Source: Rhizobium ecuadorense (GTDB lineage Bacteria > Pseudomonadota > Alphaproteobacteria > Rhizobiales > Rhizobiaceae). From it: a DNA stretch of 64,000 bases. Made by a program: the position numbers and the translations under genes. Of this stretch, positions 28,931-37,600 are shown piece by piece. The notes under the pieces were generated by a model, which saw only the letters and a program-made list of their open reading frames with translations, was not told the DNA's origin and made no database searches. Position 1 is the stretch's first letter; each line of letters starts with the position of its first letter. The stretch is from assembly GCF_001187535.1 (NCBI RefSeq), contig NZ_LFIO01001733.1, positions 186,001 through 250,000 of the forward strand, read 5' to 3'.

Positions 28931-30031
28931 ATGGAAAGAGTTGGTATCGGCATCATTGGATGCGGCAATATTTCGGGCGCCTATCTCAGGGCGATGGCAT
29001 CCTTTCCCATTCTCGATATCCGCGGCGTCGCCGACCTCAACCGGGAACTGGCGGAAGCCAAGGCTAAGGAATTCAACGTTCCGGCCAAAACGGTCGAGGA
29101 GCTGTTTGCCGACCCGAAGGTCGAGATCATCGTCAATCTGACGATCCCCAAGGCCCATGTCGCAGTGGCGCTGCAGGCGCTCGAGGCCGGCAAACATACC
29201 TATTCGGAAAAACCGCTCGGGATTAATTTCGCAGAAGGGAAAAAATTGGCCGAGGCGGCCAAGGCCAGAAATCTCCGCATCGGTGCTGCCCCCGACACCT
29301 TTCTCGGCGGCGGCCATCAGACGGCGCGTGCGCTGATTGATCAGGGCGTCATCGGCCAGCCGGTCGGCGGCTCGGCGAGCTTCATGTGCCCGGGCCATGA
29401 GCGCTGGCATCCGAACCCGGCCTTCTATTACGAAGTCGGCGGCGGGCCGATGCTCGACATGGGTCCCTATTACATCACCGATCTCGTCAATCTTCTCGGG
29501 CCGGTCGCTCAAGTGGCGGGCTTTGCGACGACGCCGCGCGCCGAACGGTTGATCACCAGCGAGCCGCGCAACGGCGAGCGCATTCCCGTGCATGTGCCGA
29601 CCCATGTCGCCGGGATGATGGCATTTGCGAGCGGCGCCGTCGTTCAGATCGCCATGAGCTTCGATGTCGCCGGCCACAAACATGTGCCGCTCGAGGTCTA
29701 CGGCACCGAGGGCACCCTGATCGTGCCCGATCCCAACAAATTCGAAGGCCCTGTCGAATATCTGCGGAAGGGCGGCCAATTCGAGGATCAGCCGCTCACA
29801 TCTCCCTATGCCGATGGCAATTACCGCTCGCTCGGCGTCGCCGACATGGCGCATGCGCTCCGCTCCAACCGGCCGCATCGCGCCAATGGCGACCTGGCGC
29901 TGCATGTGCTCGAGGTCATGGAAGCGTTCCACACGGCGTCTGCGACAGGCAGGACGGTGGCCATCTCAATGGCGGTGGAGCGCCCTGCCCCTCTGTCCCA
30001 ATCCATCGTCGACGGACGGCTGGCGAAATAA
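28931..30031 (+). CDS. Gfo/Idh/MocA family oxidoreductase
   Basis: 366-aa NAD(P)-dependent sugar dehydrogenase. Rossmann motif GIIGCGNISG (7-16), the conserved EKPLG (93-97), and the C-terminal alpha/beta domain with GGGPMLDMGPYYITDLVNL. Start follows GGAGGAACTC. Neighbouring a ThuA-like gene, it resembles the thuAB pair of Sinorhizobium, whose products form 3-keto derivatives of disaccharides; the same chemistry is inferred, not shown. Confidence 0.9.
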   Translation: MERVGIGIIGCGNISGAYLRAMASFPILDIRGVADLNRELAEAKAKEFNVPAKTVEELFADPKVEIIVNLTIPKAHVAVALQALEAGKHTYSEKPLGINFAEGKKLAEAAKARNLRIGAAPDTFLGGGHQTARALIDQGVIGQPVGGSASFMCPGHERWHPNPAFYYEVGGGPMLDMGPYYITDLVNLLGPVAQVAGFATTPRAERLITSEPRNGERIPVHVPTHVAGMMAFASGAVVQIAMSFDVAGHKHVPLEVYGTEGTLIVPDPNKFEGPVEYLRKGGQFEDQPLTSPYADGNYRSLGVADMAHALRSNRPHRANGDLALHVLEVMEAFHTASATGRTVAISMAVERPAPLSQSIVDGRLAK

Positions 30032-30048
30032 ATTCAGGAGGAAAGACT

Positions 30049-30690
30049 ATGCGTGAAGCACTGATCGTCTGGGGCGGCTGGAGTGGCCACGAGCCGCAGG
30101 AATGTGCCGAAGTCATCAAGACCATGCTCGAGGAGGACGGCTTCAAGGTCTATCTCGAACACGGCACCGAGGCGCTTGCCGACCCTTCCGTCCACGATCT
30201 CAGCCTCGTCGTGCCGATCATGACGATGTCGAAGATCGAGAAGGAGGAGGTCAAGAACCTCGCCGCCGCCATCGAGAGCGGCGTCGGCATCGCCGGTTAT
30301 CACGGCGGCGCGGGCGATGCCTTCCGCGACTCCGTCGACTACCAGTTCATCATCGGCGGCCAGTGGGTGGCCCACCCGGGCAACATCATCGACTATACCG
30401 TCAACATTACCCGGCCTGACGATCCGCTGATGGAGGGTATTGCCGATTTCCCCTATACTTCGGAGCAATATTACATGCATGTCGACCCCTCGAACGAGGT
30501 TCTGGCGACGACCAAATTCACCGGCGAGCACGCCTACTGGATCGACGGCGTCGTCATGCCCGTCGTCTGGAAGCGCAAATACGGCAAGGGCCGCGTCTTC
30601 TATTCCTCGCTCGGCCACCAGGCCAAGGAATTCGACGTGCCGGAGATGAAGACGATTTTCCGCCGCGGCGCCAATTGGGCGGCGCGGTAG
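30049..30690 (+). CDS. ThuA-like domain protein (class I amidotransferase-like fold)
   Basis: 213 aa. Starts EALIVWGGWSGHEP, contains GIAGYHGGAGDAFR and GGQWVAHPGN and ends with the VFYSSLGHQAKEF segment common to ThuA proteins. ThuA in rhizobia works with a dehydrogenase in trehalose/maltitol use. Ribosome site AGGAGGAAAG; 17 bp after the oxidoreductase gene. Cytoplasmic, exact reaction unknown. Confidence 0.88.
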   Translation: MREALIVWGGWSGHEPQECAEVIKTMLEEDGFKVYLEHGTEALADPSVHDLSLVVPIMTMSKIEKEEVKNLAAAIESGVGIAGYHGGAGDAFRDSVDYQFIIGGQWVAHPGNIIDYTVNITRPDDPLMEGIADFPYTSEQYYMHVDPSNEVLATTKFTGEHAYWIDGVVMPVVWKRKYGKGRVFYSSLGHQAKEFDVPEMKTIFRRGANWAAR

Positions 30691-30713
30691 GGGCAAAATT
30701 GGACCCCAAAGAT

Positions 30714-30851
30714 GCCCCTCACCCTAACCCTCTCCCCGTAAAACGGGGAGAGGGGACGTGCCCTGCGAGAGGCTGCGGGGAACGGAGAGGTCGCGGCATA
30801 TCCCCTTCGCCCCGCGCGCGGGGAGAAGGTGCAGGCAGGCGGATGAGGGGC
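30714..30851. repeat. Rhizobial intergenic repeat with two GC hairpins
   Basis: An 8-bp outer inverted pair (GCCCCTCA at 30714, TGAGGGGC at 30844) encloses CCCTCTCCCCGT/ACGGGGAGAGGG (30728-30754) and CCTTCGCCCCGC/GCGGGGAGAAGG (30804-30829). Palindromic units of this kind are frequent between rhizobial genes. It lies between the convergent ThuA-like and DUF2938 genes. Confidence 0.7.
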
Positions 30852-30862
30852 AGGCCGCAATC

Positions 30863-31342
30863 TCAGCGCAGAATCAACGCCGTCCCGTAAAGCCCCAATG
30901 CAAACACCGTATGCGCCAGCAGATTGAAGCACCGGACCTTGTTCGGTGTCGGATGTTTGGAGGCCGCCCAGCCGATGCCGAGGCCCGGCTGCAGCAGGAA
31001 CCACCCTGCCCCGACGGTGACGATGCCGAAGATCCAGGCAGGCAGAAATGTCGGAGCGGCAAGCCAGCCCTGCCCCATGATGAGCGCAAAGATCACGCCA
31101 TAGAGAATGCCGACGGCGTAATGGGTGATCCAGCCGAGCGCCAGTTCATGCTCATAGGGCTCGGCATCGGCGATGCTGTCGTGAAAGACCTTGCCGCGGC
31201 GGAGATGCCAGAACCAGCGGCCGACCGGGGCCCAGTTGGGCGCCGTCTGACCGAAAAACTTGGTGAGCACGATCGCCCAGAGGTCCATCAGGATGGTTGC
31301 GCCGGCGCCGATCGCCAGGCCGCGCCACAGAATATCGAACAT
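30863..31342 (-). CDS. DUF2938 family membrane protein
   Basis: 159 aa with about four membrane helices. The DUF2938 pattern is visible: MDLWAIVLTKFFG, WAPVGRWFWHL, HELALGWITHYAVGILYG. Function unknown. Transcribed alone toward the repeat. Confidence 0.8.
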   Translation of the reverse strand: MFDILWRGLAIGAGATILMDLWAIVLTKFFGQTAPNWAPVGRWFWHLRRGKVFHDSIADAEPYEHELALGWITHYAVGILYGVIFALIMGQGWLAAPTFLPAWIFGIVTVGAGWFLLQPGLGIGWAASKHPTPNKVRCFNLLAHTVFALGLYGTALILR

Positions 31343-31494
31343 TGGGAATCACCGGAGAGCGTTGAATTGCAGAGGGGGCAGCAAACCATTGCAGACGCGT
31401 CGGCGCAATGGCTTCAGTGAATTCCTGGCCGCATCCAGCTCATGCAATGGTGGCCCCCTGCCCTTTGCACGGCCGGCATCGCTGTATCATCCGC

Positions 31495-31531
31495 AAAAAG
31501 GCATCGGTGCGGGCGCAAATTGATGCTTTTC
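31495..31531 (+). promoter_or_regulatory. LysR-regulon box before creatininase gene
   Basis: A 37-bp sequence starting AAAAAGGCATCG and ending TTGATGCTTTTC. It matches 32 of 37 positions of the box at 33409-33445 in the LysR/importer promoter, in the same orientation. It holds the inverted pair GCATC ... GATGC with a 16-bp gap and ends 53 bp before the start codon. Confidence 0.7.
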
Positions 31532-31584
31532 GCGTGCAGCGATATTTCCTACTCACTGTCAAAACGGCAAAGAGAGGCGCGGCG

Positions 31585-32382
31585 ATGGCAATGCCATTTT
31601 ACTGGAACGAACTGAACAGCTCCGATTTCGCCGGACTTTCGCCCGACGCGACCATTGCCATCCTGCCGATCGCCTCGACCGAACAGCACGGCCCGCACCT
31701 GCCGATCGCGACCGATGTGGCGATCGCCAACGGCATGCTGGCCGAACTGCGGAAACAGAAGCCCGACGACCTCGATTTCCTGGTTCTGCCGACGCAGGAG
31801 ATCGGCAAGGCGAACGAACATATTTACGGGCCGGGAACGCTGTCGCTCGGTGCTGAGCTGCTCATTCCCGTCTGGACGGCGATCGGCGCCAAGGTTGCCG
31901 AAGCCGGCATCCGCAAGTTGGTCATCGTCAATTCGCATGGCGGCAATGTCGACATCATGAGCATCGTCGCGCGCGAGTTGCGCGTTCGCTATCAGATGGC
32001 CGTGATCTCGACGCAATGGGGCCGCTTCGGTCATCCCGACGGCATGATCAGCGAAGACGAGTTAAAATACGGCATCCATGGCGGCGAGGTCGAGACCTCG
32101 CTGATGCTCCATTTCCGCCCCGATCTGGTGCGGATGGACAAGGCGCAGAATTTCACCTCCAAGGCCGAATGGATGCGCGGACAATCGAGATATATCCAGC
32201 CGCTGCCGCCGCATTCGCTCGCCTGGATCGCCCACGACCTCAATCCGCACGGCGTCGTTGGCGACGCCTCGCGCGGAACGGTGGAGAAAGGCGAAGCGAT
32301 CTGCCGCCATCAGGTTAAGGGCTTCATCGAGTTGCTGTCCGACCTGAAGCGCTATCCGCTTTCCAGCCTCTATTCACGATAA
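31585..32382 (+). CDS. Creatininase family amidohydrolase
   Basis: 265 aa, start MAMPFYWNELNSSDF chosen by homology. Seen: STEQHGPHLPIATDVAIA (metal residues E33, H35, D44) and the metal/active-site segment VNSHGGNVDIM (H118). The HGGN form, without the second acidic ligand of true creatininase, is shared with MftE and formamide hydrolases of the family, so cyclic amide or formamide hydrolysis is likely but creatinine is not implied. Convergent with the LysR gene; its promoter carries the same box as the importer operon. Confidence 0.85.
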   Translation: MAMPFYWNELNSSDFAGLSPDATIAILPIASTEQHGPHLPIATDVAIANGMLAELRKQKPDDLDFLVLPTQEIGKANEHIYGPGTLSLGAELLIPVWTAIGAKVAEAGIRKLVIVNSHGGNVDIMSIVARELRVRYQMAVISTQWGRFGHPDGMISEDELKYGIHGGEVETSLMLHFRPDLVRMDKAQNFTSKAEWMRGQSRYIQPLPPHSLAWIAHDLNPHGVVGDASRGTVEKGEAICRHQVKGFIELLSDLKRYPLSSLYSR

Positions 32383-32392
32383 CGCCGGCGAT

Positions 32393-33343
32393 CTAAGGGC
32401 CGACAGGCTTTTCCATCGCGATATGACCTTTGGCCTGCAGTTCCTGCACGAGACCGGCAAGTTCGGCGAGCAGATATTCGACGAACAGGCTGGTGGCGGA
32501 ATCGAGCGGCGCGCGGGCGCGGGCAAAAAGCTTCATCGGCTGCTGGCGCGCATGCGGTTCGGCGATCGCCCGGAAGACGAGCTCGCCCTGCCGGCATTCG
32601 GTGATGACGTCGAGCGGGTTCAGTATCGTCAGCCCCGCCCCCGATTTGACCAGCTTCTTCAGCATCTCGGATGCGTTGGTCTCAAGCACCGGCTCGACAT
32701 GCACGTCGAGGCGCGCCAAGGCGAGATTGATCACATCACGCAGGCTGGTGCCCTGCTGGGCCAGCACCAGGCGCTCCTGGACGATATCGGCCAGATTGAT
32801 CGGGCCTGAACCGATCAGGTGATGGCCGGGCGGCAGCACCACGCCGATCGGGATGTCGAAACTGCCAAGCGTCCGGATGCCCGGCGTCGCCGGAATGTTG
32901 AAGCCGAGGCCGATATCCACCTCACCCGACAGCACCGGATTGACCGTCATCGTGCCCGCGTCATTGCGCAGCTGCATGAAGACGCGCGGATGCTCCGCCT
33001 GGAACCGAGCGATGATGTCAGGCAGCGGGCCCGCGGCAAGCCCAACCGTGGTAACGATGCGGACCTTACCGGCCTGCTGCATCTTCAGGCTGCGGATGCG
33101 CCCCTCCAGCCGCTCGTAATTCTTCAGCACTTCGCGAATATGTTCGATGCAGAGTTCGCCGGCTGCCGTCAGCCGCAGGCCGCGCGGCAGCCGCTCGAAA
33201 AGCGGCGCACCCATTTCCTCCTCCAGTGCGAGAATCTGGCGGTTGATCGCCGATGACGCCACATTCAGCCGCGCCGCCGCCTTGCGGATCGAACCGGTGC
33301 GGGCGATCTCGTTGATGTAGATGAGCTTTCGGGAGTGCAGCAT
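32393..33343 (-). CDS. LysR family transcriptional regulator
   Basis: 316 aa from MLHSRKLIYINEIARTG. HTH at about 3-60 (GSIRKAAARLNVASSAINRQ) and a type-2 periplasmic-binding effector domain (VLSGEVDIGLGF, IPIGVVLPPGHHL). The gene is divergent from the NMT1-type importer operon and convergent with the creatininase gene, the classic layout for an activator of both. Confidence 0.92.
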   Translation of the reverse strand: MLHSRKLIYINEIARTGSIRKAAARLNVASSAINRQILALEEEMGAPLFERLPRGLRLTAAGELCIEHIREVLKNYERLEGRIRSLKMQQAGKVRIVTTVGLAAGPLPDIIARFQAEHPRVFMQLRNDAGTMTVNPVLSGEVDIGLGFNIPATPGIRTLGSFDIPIGVVLPPGHHLIGSGPINLADIVQERLVLAQQGTSLRDVINLALARLDVHVEPVLETNASEMLKKLVKSGAGLTILNPLDVITECRQGELVFRAIAEPHARQQPMKLFARARAPLDSATSLFVEYLLAELAGLVQELQAKGHIAMEKPVGP

Positions 33344-33402
33344 CGCAACCTCGTTGCATGAAAATAAAGCAGACGCACAAATTAGGCACAGGCTGCCGTT
33401 GA

Positions 33403-33445
33403 GATGCCAAAAAGGCATCGTTGCGCACGAAATTTGATGCTTTTC
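33403..33445. promoter_or_regulatory. LysR-regulon box, importer operon promoter
   Basis: The second copy of the 37-bp box (33409-33445, AAAAAGGCATCG to TTGATGCTTTTC). It overlaps a perfect GATGCC-N5-GGCATC palindrome (33403-33419) absent from the first copy. It lies in the 181-bp divergent gap, 79 bp before the binding-protein start. Confidence 0.7.
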
Positions 33446-33524
33446 AAAGAGCAAAGCAATCGCTCCAATGAAGAAAATCCGACGTCATCACAGGCGTTGC
33501 GAACTCAAAAGGGGAACGCTGATC

Positions 33525-34541
33525 ATGCCCAATGCACTGAAGAATACGGTCTTTTCCGCTCTCCTGGGTCTCGGTGGCGCGCTCGCCGCTGCCGGCGCGG
33601 CGCATGCGGCCGACAAGGTAAGCTACGGAACGAACTGGCTGGCGCAGGCCGAGCACGGCGGCTTCTACCAGGCAGTCGCCGACGGCACCTATGCGAAACA
33701 CGGCCTCGACGTCACGATCGTGCAGGGTGGCCCGAACGCGGCCAATAGCGCGCTGCTGATCTCCGGCAAGATCGATTTCTACATGGGTGGGCCGCAGGGC
33801 GAGATCTCGGCTGTCGAACAGGGCATCCCGCTCGTCGATGTCGCGGCGATCTTCCAGAAGGATCCGCAGGTCCTGATCGCACACCCCGACGCCGGGATCG
33901 ACAAATTCGAAGATCTTGCCAAGCTCAAGACGCTGTTTCTCGGCAAGGACGGTTACCTCACCTATTTCGAATGGATGAAGGCGAACTTCAAGGGCTTCAA
34001 GGACGAGCAGTACAAGCCTTATAATTTCAGCCCCGCTCCCTTCCTTGCCGACAAGCAATCCGCCCAGCAGGGCTATCTCACCTCCGAGCCCTACGAGATC
34101 CAGAAGCAGGCCGGCTTCGAACCGAAGGTCTTCCTGCTCGCCGACAACGGCTATTCGCCCTATTCGACGATGATCACCACCACGCAGACGATGATCGACA
34201 GCAAACCGGATGTCGTCCAACGTTTCGTCGATGCCTCGATCGAGGGCTGGTACAACTACCTCTACGGCGACAACAGCAAGGCGAACGAGCTGATCAAGAA
34301 GGACAATCCTGAAATGACGGATGGCCAGATCGCCTACTCGATCGCCAAGATGAAGGAATACGGCATCATCGAATCCGGCGACAGCCTGGACAAGGGCATC
34401 GGCTGCATCACCGACGCACATTACAAAGCGTTCTTCGACGAGATGGTTGATATCAAGGTGTTCAAGCCGGAGACAGACTACAGCAAAGCCTTCACGACGA
34501 AATTCGTTTGCAAGAGCACGGGAATGGCGATGAAGAAGTAA
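33525..34541 (+). CDS. Periplasmic binding protein, NMT1/SsuA type
   Basis: 338 aa. The start MPNALKNTVFSALLG follows AAAGGGGAACG and gives a signal peptide cleaved after AHA. The fold is that of ThiY/SsuA/TauA (VSYGTNWLAQAEHGGFYQA, LISGKIDFYMGG). Members carry pyrimidine precursors, sulfonates, taurine or nitriles; with deaminase-like and amidase-like enzymes in the operon, a nitrogen heterocycle is inferred. Confidence 0.9.
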   Translation: MPNALKNTVFSALLGLGGALAAAGAAHAADKVSYGTNWLAQAEHGGFYQAVADGTYAKHGLDVTIVQGGPNAANSALLISGKIDFYMGGPQGEISAVEQGIPLVDVAAIFQKDPQVLIAHPDAGIDKFEDLAKLKTLFLGKDGYLTYFEWMKANFKGFKDEQYKPYNFSPAPFLADKQSAQQGYLTSEPYEIQKQAGFEPKVFLLADNGYSPYSTMITTTQTMIDSKPDVVQRFVDASIEGWYNYLYGDNSKANELIKKDNPEMTDGQIAYSIAKMKEYGIIESGDSLDKGIGCITDAHYKAFFDEMVDIKVFKPETDYSKAFTTKFVCKSTGMAMKK

Positions 34542-34601
34542 GCCCCTCCGACGTCGTCCGATGGTCCGCTTGAGGTGGCGGACCACATCCTCCCCTGGTG
34601 A

Positions 34602-35438
34602 ATGAGACAGGCAATGCCGTTAGCAAAAGCCCAGGCCTTATCTCCGCACGAGACGCGCAAGCGGCCGCTGGTCGTGATGCAATCGGTCTCGAAGGTCTTT
34701 TCCAGCGGCACCGTCGCCCTTTCCGATATGTCGCTTACGGTCGAAAGCGGCGAGTTCGTCAGCCTGCTCGGCCCTTCGGGCTGCGGCAAGTCGACGGCGC
34801 TGCGCATCATCGCCGGCCTTGGCGACGTGACGTCGGGGGCGATCGACTGGCCGAGTTCGCGCATCAACTCCAGGGGCCTGCCGGAGGGCGATATCGGCTT
34901 CGTCTTCCAGGAGCCGACGCTGATGCCGTGGAAGAACGTGTTCGACAATGTCCACCTGCCGCTGAGATTGAGGCGGGTTTCGAAGGCGGCAGCGCATGAA
35001 GGGATCATGCAGGCGCTGACCACCGTCGGCCTCCAGGATTTCGCCAAAGCCTATCCACGCGAACTTTCCGGCGGCATGAAGATGCGCGTCTCGATCGCCC
35101 GCGCGCTGGTGACCAAACCGAAGCTGCTTTTGATGGATGAGCCCTTCGCCGCACTTGACGAAATCACCCGCCAGAAGCTGAACGACGACGTGTTGCGGCT
35201 CTGGAAGACGACAGGCATCACCGTCATCTTCGTCACCCATTCGGTCTATGAGTCCGCCTATCTTTCGAACCGCATCGTGGTGATGAAGGCAAGGCCCGGC
35301 CGTGTGCATGCCGATGTTCCGCTGACCACCAGCCTGGAACGCGACGAGCATTACCGCACCTCGGAAGAATACCGGAAGGCTTGTGAGACGGTCTCCCTTT
35401 CGCTGATCGGGGCAATCAACGCGGCGGGAGAGCATTGA
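34602..35438 (+). CDS. ABC importer ATPase, SsuB/TauB type
   Basis: 278 aa. Walker [28 protein letters not shown], signature LSGGMKMRVSIARAL (M for Q, usual in this subfamily), Walker B LLMDEPFAALDEITR. Two closely spaced ATGs (34602, 34614) are possible starts. Its stop overlaps the permease start. Confidence 0.92.
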   Translation: MRQAMPLAKAQALSPHETRKRPLVVMQSVSKVFSSGTVALSDMSLTVESGEFVSLLGPSGCGKSTALRIIAGLGDVTSGAIDWPSSRINSRGLPEGDIGFVFQEPTLMPWKNVFDNVHLPLRLRRVSKAAAHEGIMQALTTVGLQDFAKAYPRELSGGMKMRVSIARALVTKPKLLLMDEPFAALDEITRQKLNDDVLRLWKTTGITVIFVTHSVYESAYLSNRIVVMKARPGRVHADVPLTTSLERDEHYRTSEEYRKACETVSLSLIGAINAAGEH

Positions 35439-36286
35439 TGCGTGACGAAACGGATACGCCGCAGATCCTTCATCTTGCTGTAAATGCCGCAGGCGCAAGA
35501 CGCCGCGATCTCGCGCTGCGCATCGCCGTCCCCTTCCTCGTTATCGGCCTGCTGGTCCTGATCTGGTACGCCTATGTGAAGCTCTCAGGCGTGCCGCCCT
35601 ATATCCTGCCGGGTCCGGCCGCCGTCGCAAACGCTTTCGTGACGGACTGGGATACGCTTGCCCCAGCGCTTTGGGTCACCACCAAGATCACCTTGCTGTC
35701 GCTGATGCTGGCCCTTGTCGGCGGCGTCGGCTTTGCGATCTTCCTGGTGCAGTCGCGCTGGATCGAGCTTGCCTTCTATCCGCTTGCCGTCATCCTGCAG
35801 GTGACGCCTGTGGTGGCGATCTCGCCGCTGATCCTGATTTATGCGCCGTCGACCCAGGTGGCGCTGCTGATCTGCGCCTTCCTCGTCGCCTTCTTCCCGA
35901 TCCTTTCGAATATGGTTCAGGGGCTGAAGAGCGTCGACCACAATCTCATCAATCTCTTCGAGCTTTACGGCGCCTCGCGCTGGCAGACGCTGCTCTTCCT
36001 CAAGCTGCCTGCCGCCCAGCCCTATTTCATGACGGGCCTCAGGATCGGCGGCGGCCTGGCGCTGATTGCCGCCGTCGTCGCAGAATTTGCGGCCGGCTCG
36101 GCGGGCGCCGGCTCCGGCCTTGCCTTCCGGCTGCTCGAAGCACAGTACCGGCTCAACATTCCGCGCCTCTTCGCCGCGCTGCTGATGCTCTCCCTGCTTG
36201 GCGTGGCGATCTTCGCCGTCACCTCGTTCATTTCCTGGCTCGCCCTGCACCGTTGGCATGAGAGCAGCCTGAAACGGGAAAACTGA
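35438..36286 (+). CDS. ABC importer permease, SsuC/TauC type
   Basis: 282 aa, six helices; GVPPYILPGPAAVANAF after helix 1 and the EAA loop FELYGASRWQTLLFLKLPA identify the nitrate/sulfonate/thiamine-precursor permease family. Start and stop both overlap their neighbours by one to four bases, so this is a tight operon. Confidence 0.92.
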   Translation: MRDETDTPQILHLAVNAAGARRRDLALRIAVPFLVIGLLVLIWYAYVKLSGVPPYILPGPAAVANAFVTDWDTLAPALWVTTKITLLSLMLALVGGVGFAIFLVQSRWIELAFYPLAVILQVTPVVAISPLILIYAPSTQVALLICAFLVAFFPILSNMVQGLKSVDHNLINLFELYGASRWQTLLFLKLPAAQPYFMTGLRIGGGLALIAAVVAEFAAGSAGAGSGLAFRLLEAQYRLNIPRLFAALLMLSLLGVAIFAVTSFISWLALHRWHESSLKREN

Positions 36287-37599
36287 TGACCTATTCGTTC
36301 ATTTCGCCGCCCAATGCCGGCCGCTTCGTGCTGAGCAATGCGACGCTGCCTGCCGTCGCCGTCGAGGGATTTGACGCGCCGGCGATCGAGGGGCTGGTCA
36401 AGGCGGATATCGTCATCGCCGATGGTGTCATCTCCGCGCTGCTGCCGGCGGGTGCAGCACCAGTGGAATTGCCGCGGTCCGATCTGAAGGACGGCATGGT
36501 CTGGCCCTGCTTCACCGATATGCACACTCATCTCGACAAGGGCCATATCTGGCCGCGCAACGCCAATCCCGACGGCACCTTCATCGGCGCCCTGGACGCT
36601 GTGCGGACGGACCGGGAGGCGTACTGGTCGACGGCGGATGTCGGCAAGCGCATGGAATTCTCACTGCGTTCGGCCTATGCGCACGGCACCAGCCTGATCC
36701 GCACGCATCTCGATTCGCTGGCGCCTCAGCACCGGATTTCCTTCGAGGTTTTCGCCGAGATGCGCGAGGCCTGGAAAGACAGGATCGCGCTGCAGGCGGT
36801 GGCGCTCTTCCCGCTGGAAAACATGGTGGACGCGGCCTATTTCGCCGAGCTGGTCGCCGTCGTGCGCGAAAAAGGCGGGCTGATCGGCGGCGTCACCCGG
36901 ATGAATCCCGATCTCGACAGCCAGCTCGATCTACTTTTCAGGGCTGCCGCCGACAACGGCCTCGACGTCGATCTTCATGTCGACGAAAGCGACGATCCCG
37001 CCGCCGAGACGCTGAAGGCGATCGCGCAAGCCGTGCTGCGCAACCGGTTCGACGGCAAGGTGACGGCGGGCCATTGCTGCTCGCTCGCCAGGCAGGACGA
37101 GGAGACGGCAAAACGCACGGTCGACATCGTCGCAAAGGCCGGCCTCTCCATTGTCTCGCTGCCGATGTGCAACCTCTATCTGCAGGACCGATATCCCGGC
37201 CGGACCCCGCGCTGGCGCGGCGTCACCCTGTTCAAGGAACTGGCAGCGGCCGGCGTTGCGACGGCGGTGGCCTCCGACAATACGCGCGATCCCTTCTATG
37301 CCTATGGCGATCTCGACCCGGTCGAGGTGTTGCGTGAAGCTGTCCGCATACTGCATCTCGATCACCCGCTGGACACGGCGGCCCGCGTCGTCACCACCTC
37401 GCCTGCCGATATTCTCGGCCGGCCCGACAAGGGGCGCATTGCCGCCGGCGCCCTGGCCGATCTCGTGCTCTTCAGCGCCCGCCGCTGGAGTGAATTTCTC
37501 TCCCGTCCACAGTCCGACCGCGTCGTGCTTCGCCGCGGCAAGGTAATCGACCGCAGCCTGCCGGATTACCGTGAACTCGATAACATCGTTGGAGCCTGA
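36286..37599 (+). CDS. Cytosine-deaminase-like amidohydrolase
   Basis: 437-aa metal-dependent amidohydrolase. The ligand set of cytosine deaminase is visible with matching spacing: DMHTHLDKG (H80, H82), DLHVDES (H230, E233), AGHCCSL (H262) and ASDNTRDPF (D330). E. coli CodA has H61/H63, H214/E217, H246, D313. The enzyme should hydrolyse an amino- or ring-amide bond of a heterocycle; the identity is not fixed by sequence. Its ATG overlaps the permease stop. Confidence 0.88.
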   Translation: MTYSFISPPNAGRFVLSNATLPAVAVEGFDAPAIEGLVKADIVIADGVISALLPAGAAPVELPRSDLKDGMVWPCFTDMHTHLDKGHIWPRNANPDGTFIGALDAVRTDREAYWSTADVGKRMEFSLRSAYAHGTSLIRTHLDSLAPQHRISFEVFAEMREAWKDRIALQAVALFPLENMVDAAYFAELVAVVREKGGLIGGVTRMNPDLDSQLDLLFRAAADNGLDVDLHVDESDDPAAETLKAIAQAVLRNRFDGKVTAGHCCSLARQDEETAKRTVDIVAKAGLSIVSLPMCNLYLQDRYPGRTPRWRGVTLFKELAAAGVATAVASDNTRDPFYAYGDLDPVEVLREAVRILHLDHPLDTAARVVTTSPADILGRPDKGRIAAGALADLVLFSARRWSEFLSRPQSDRVVLRRGKVIDRSLPDYRELDNIVGA

Positions 37600-37600
37600 C

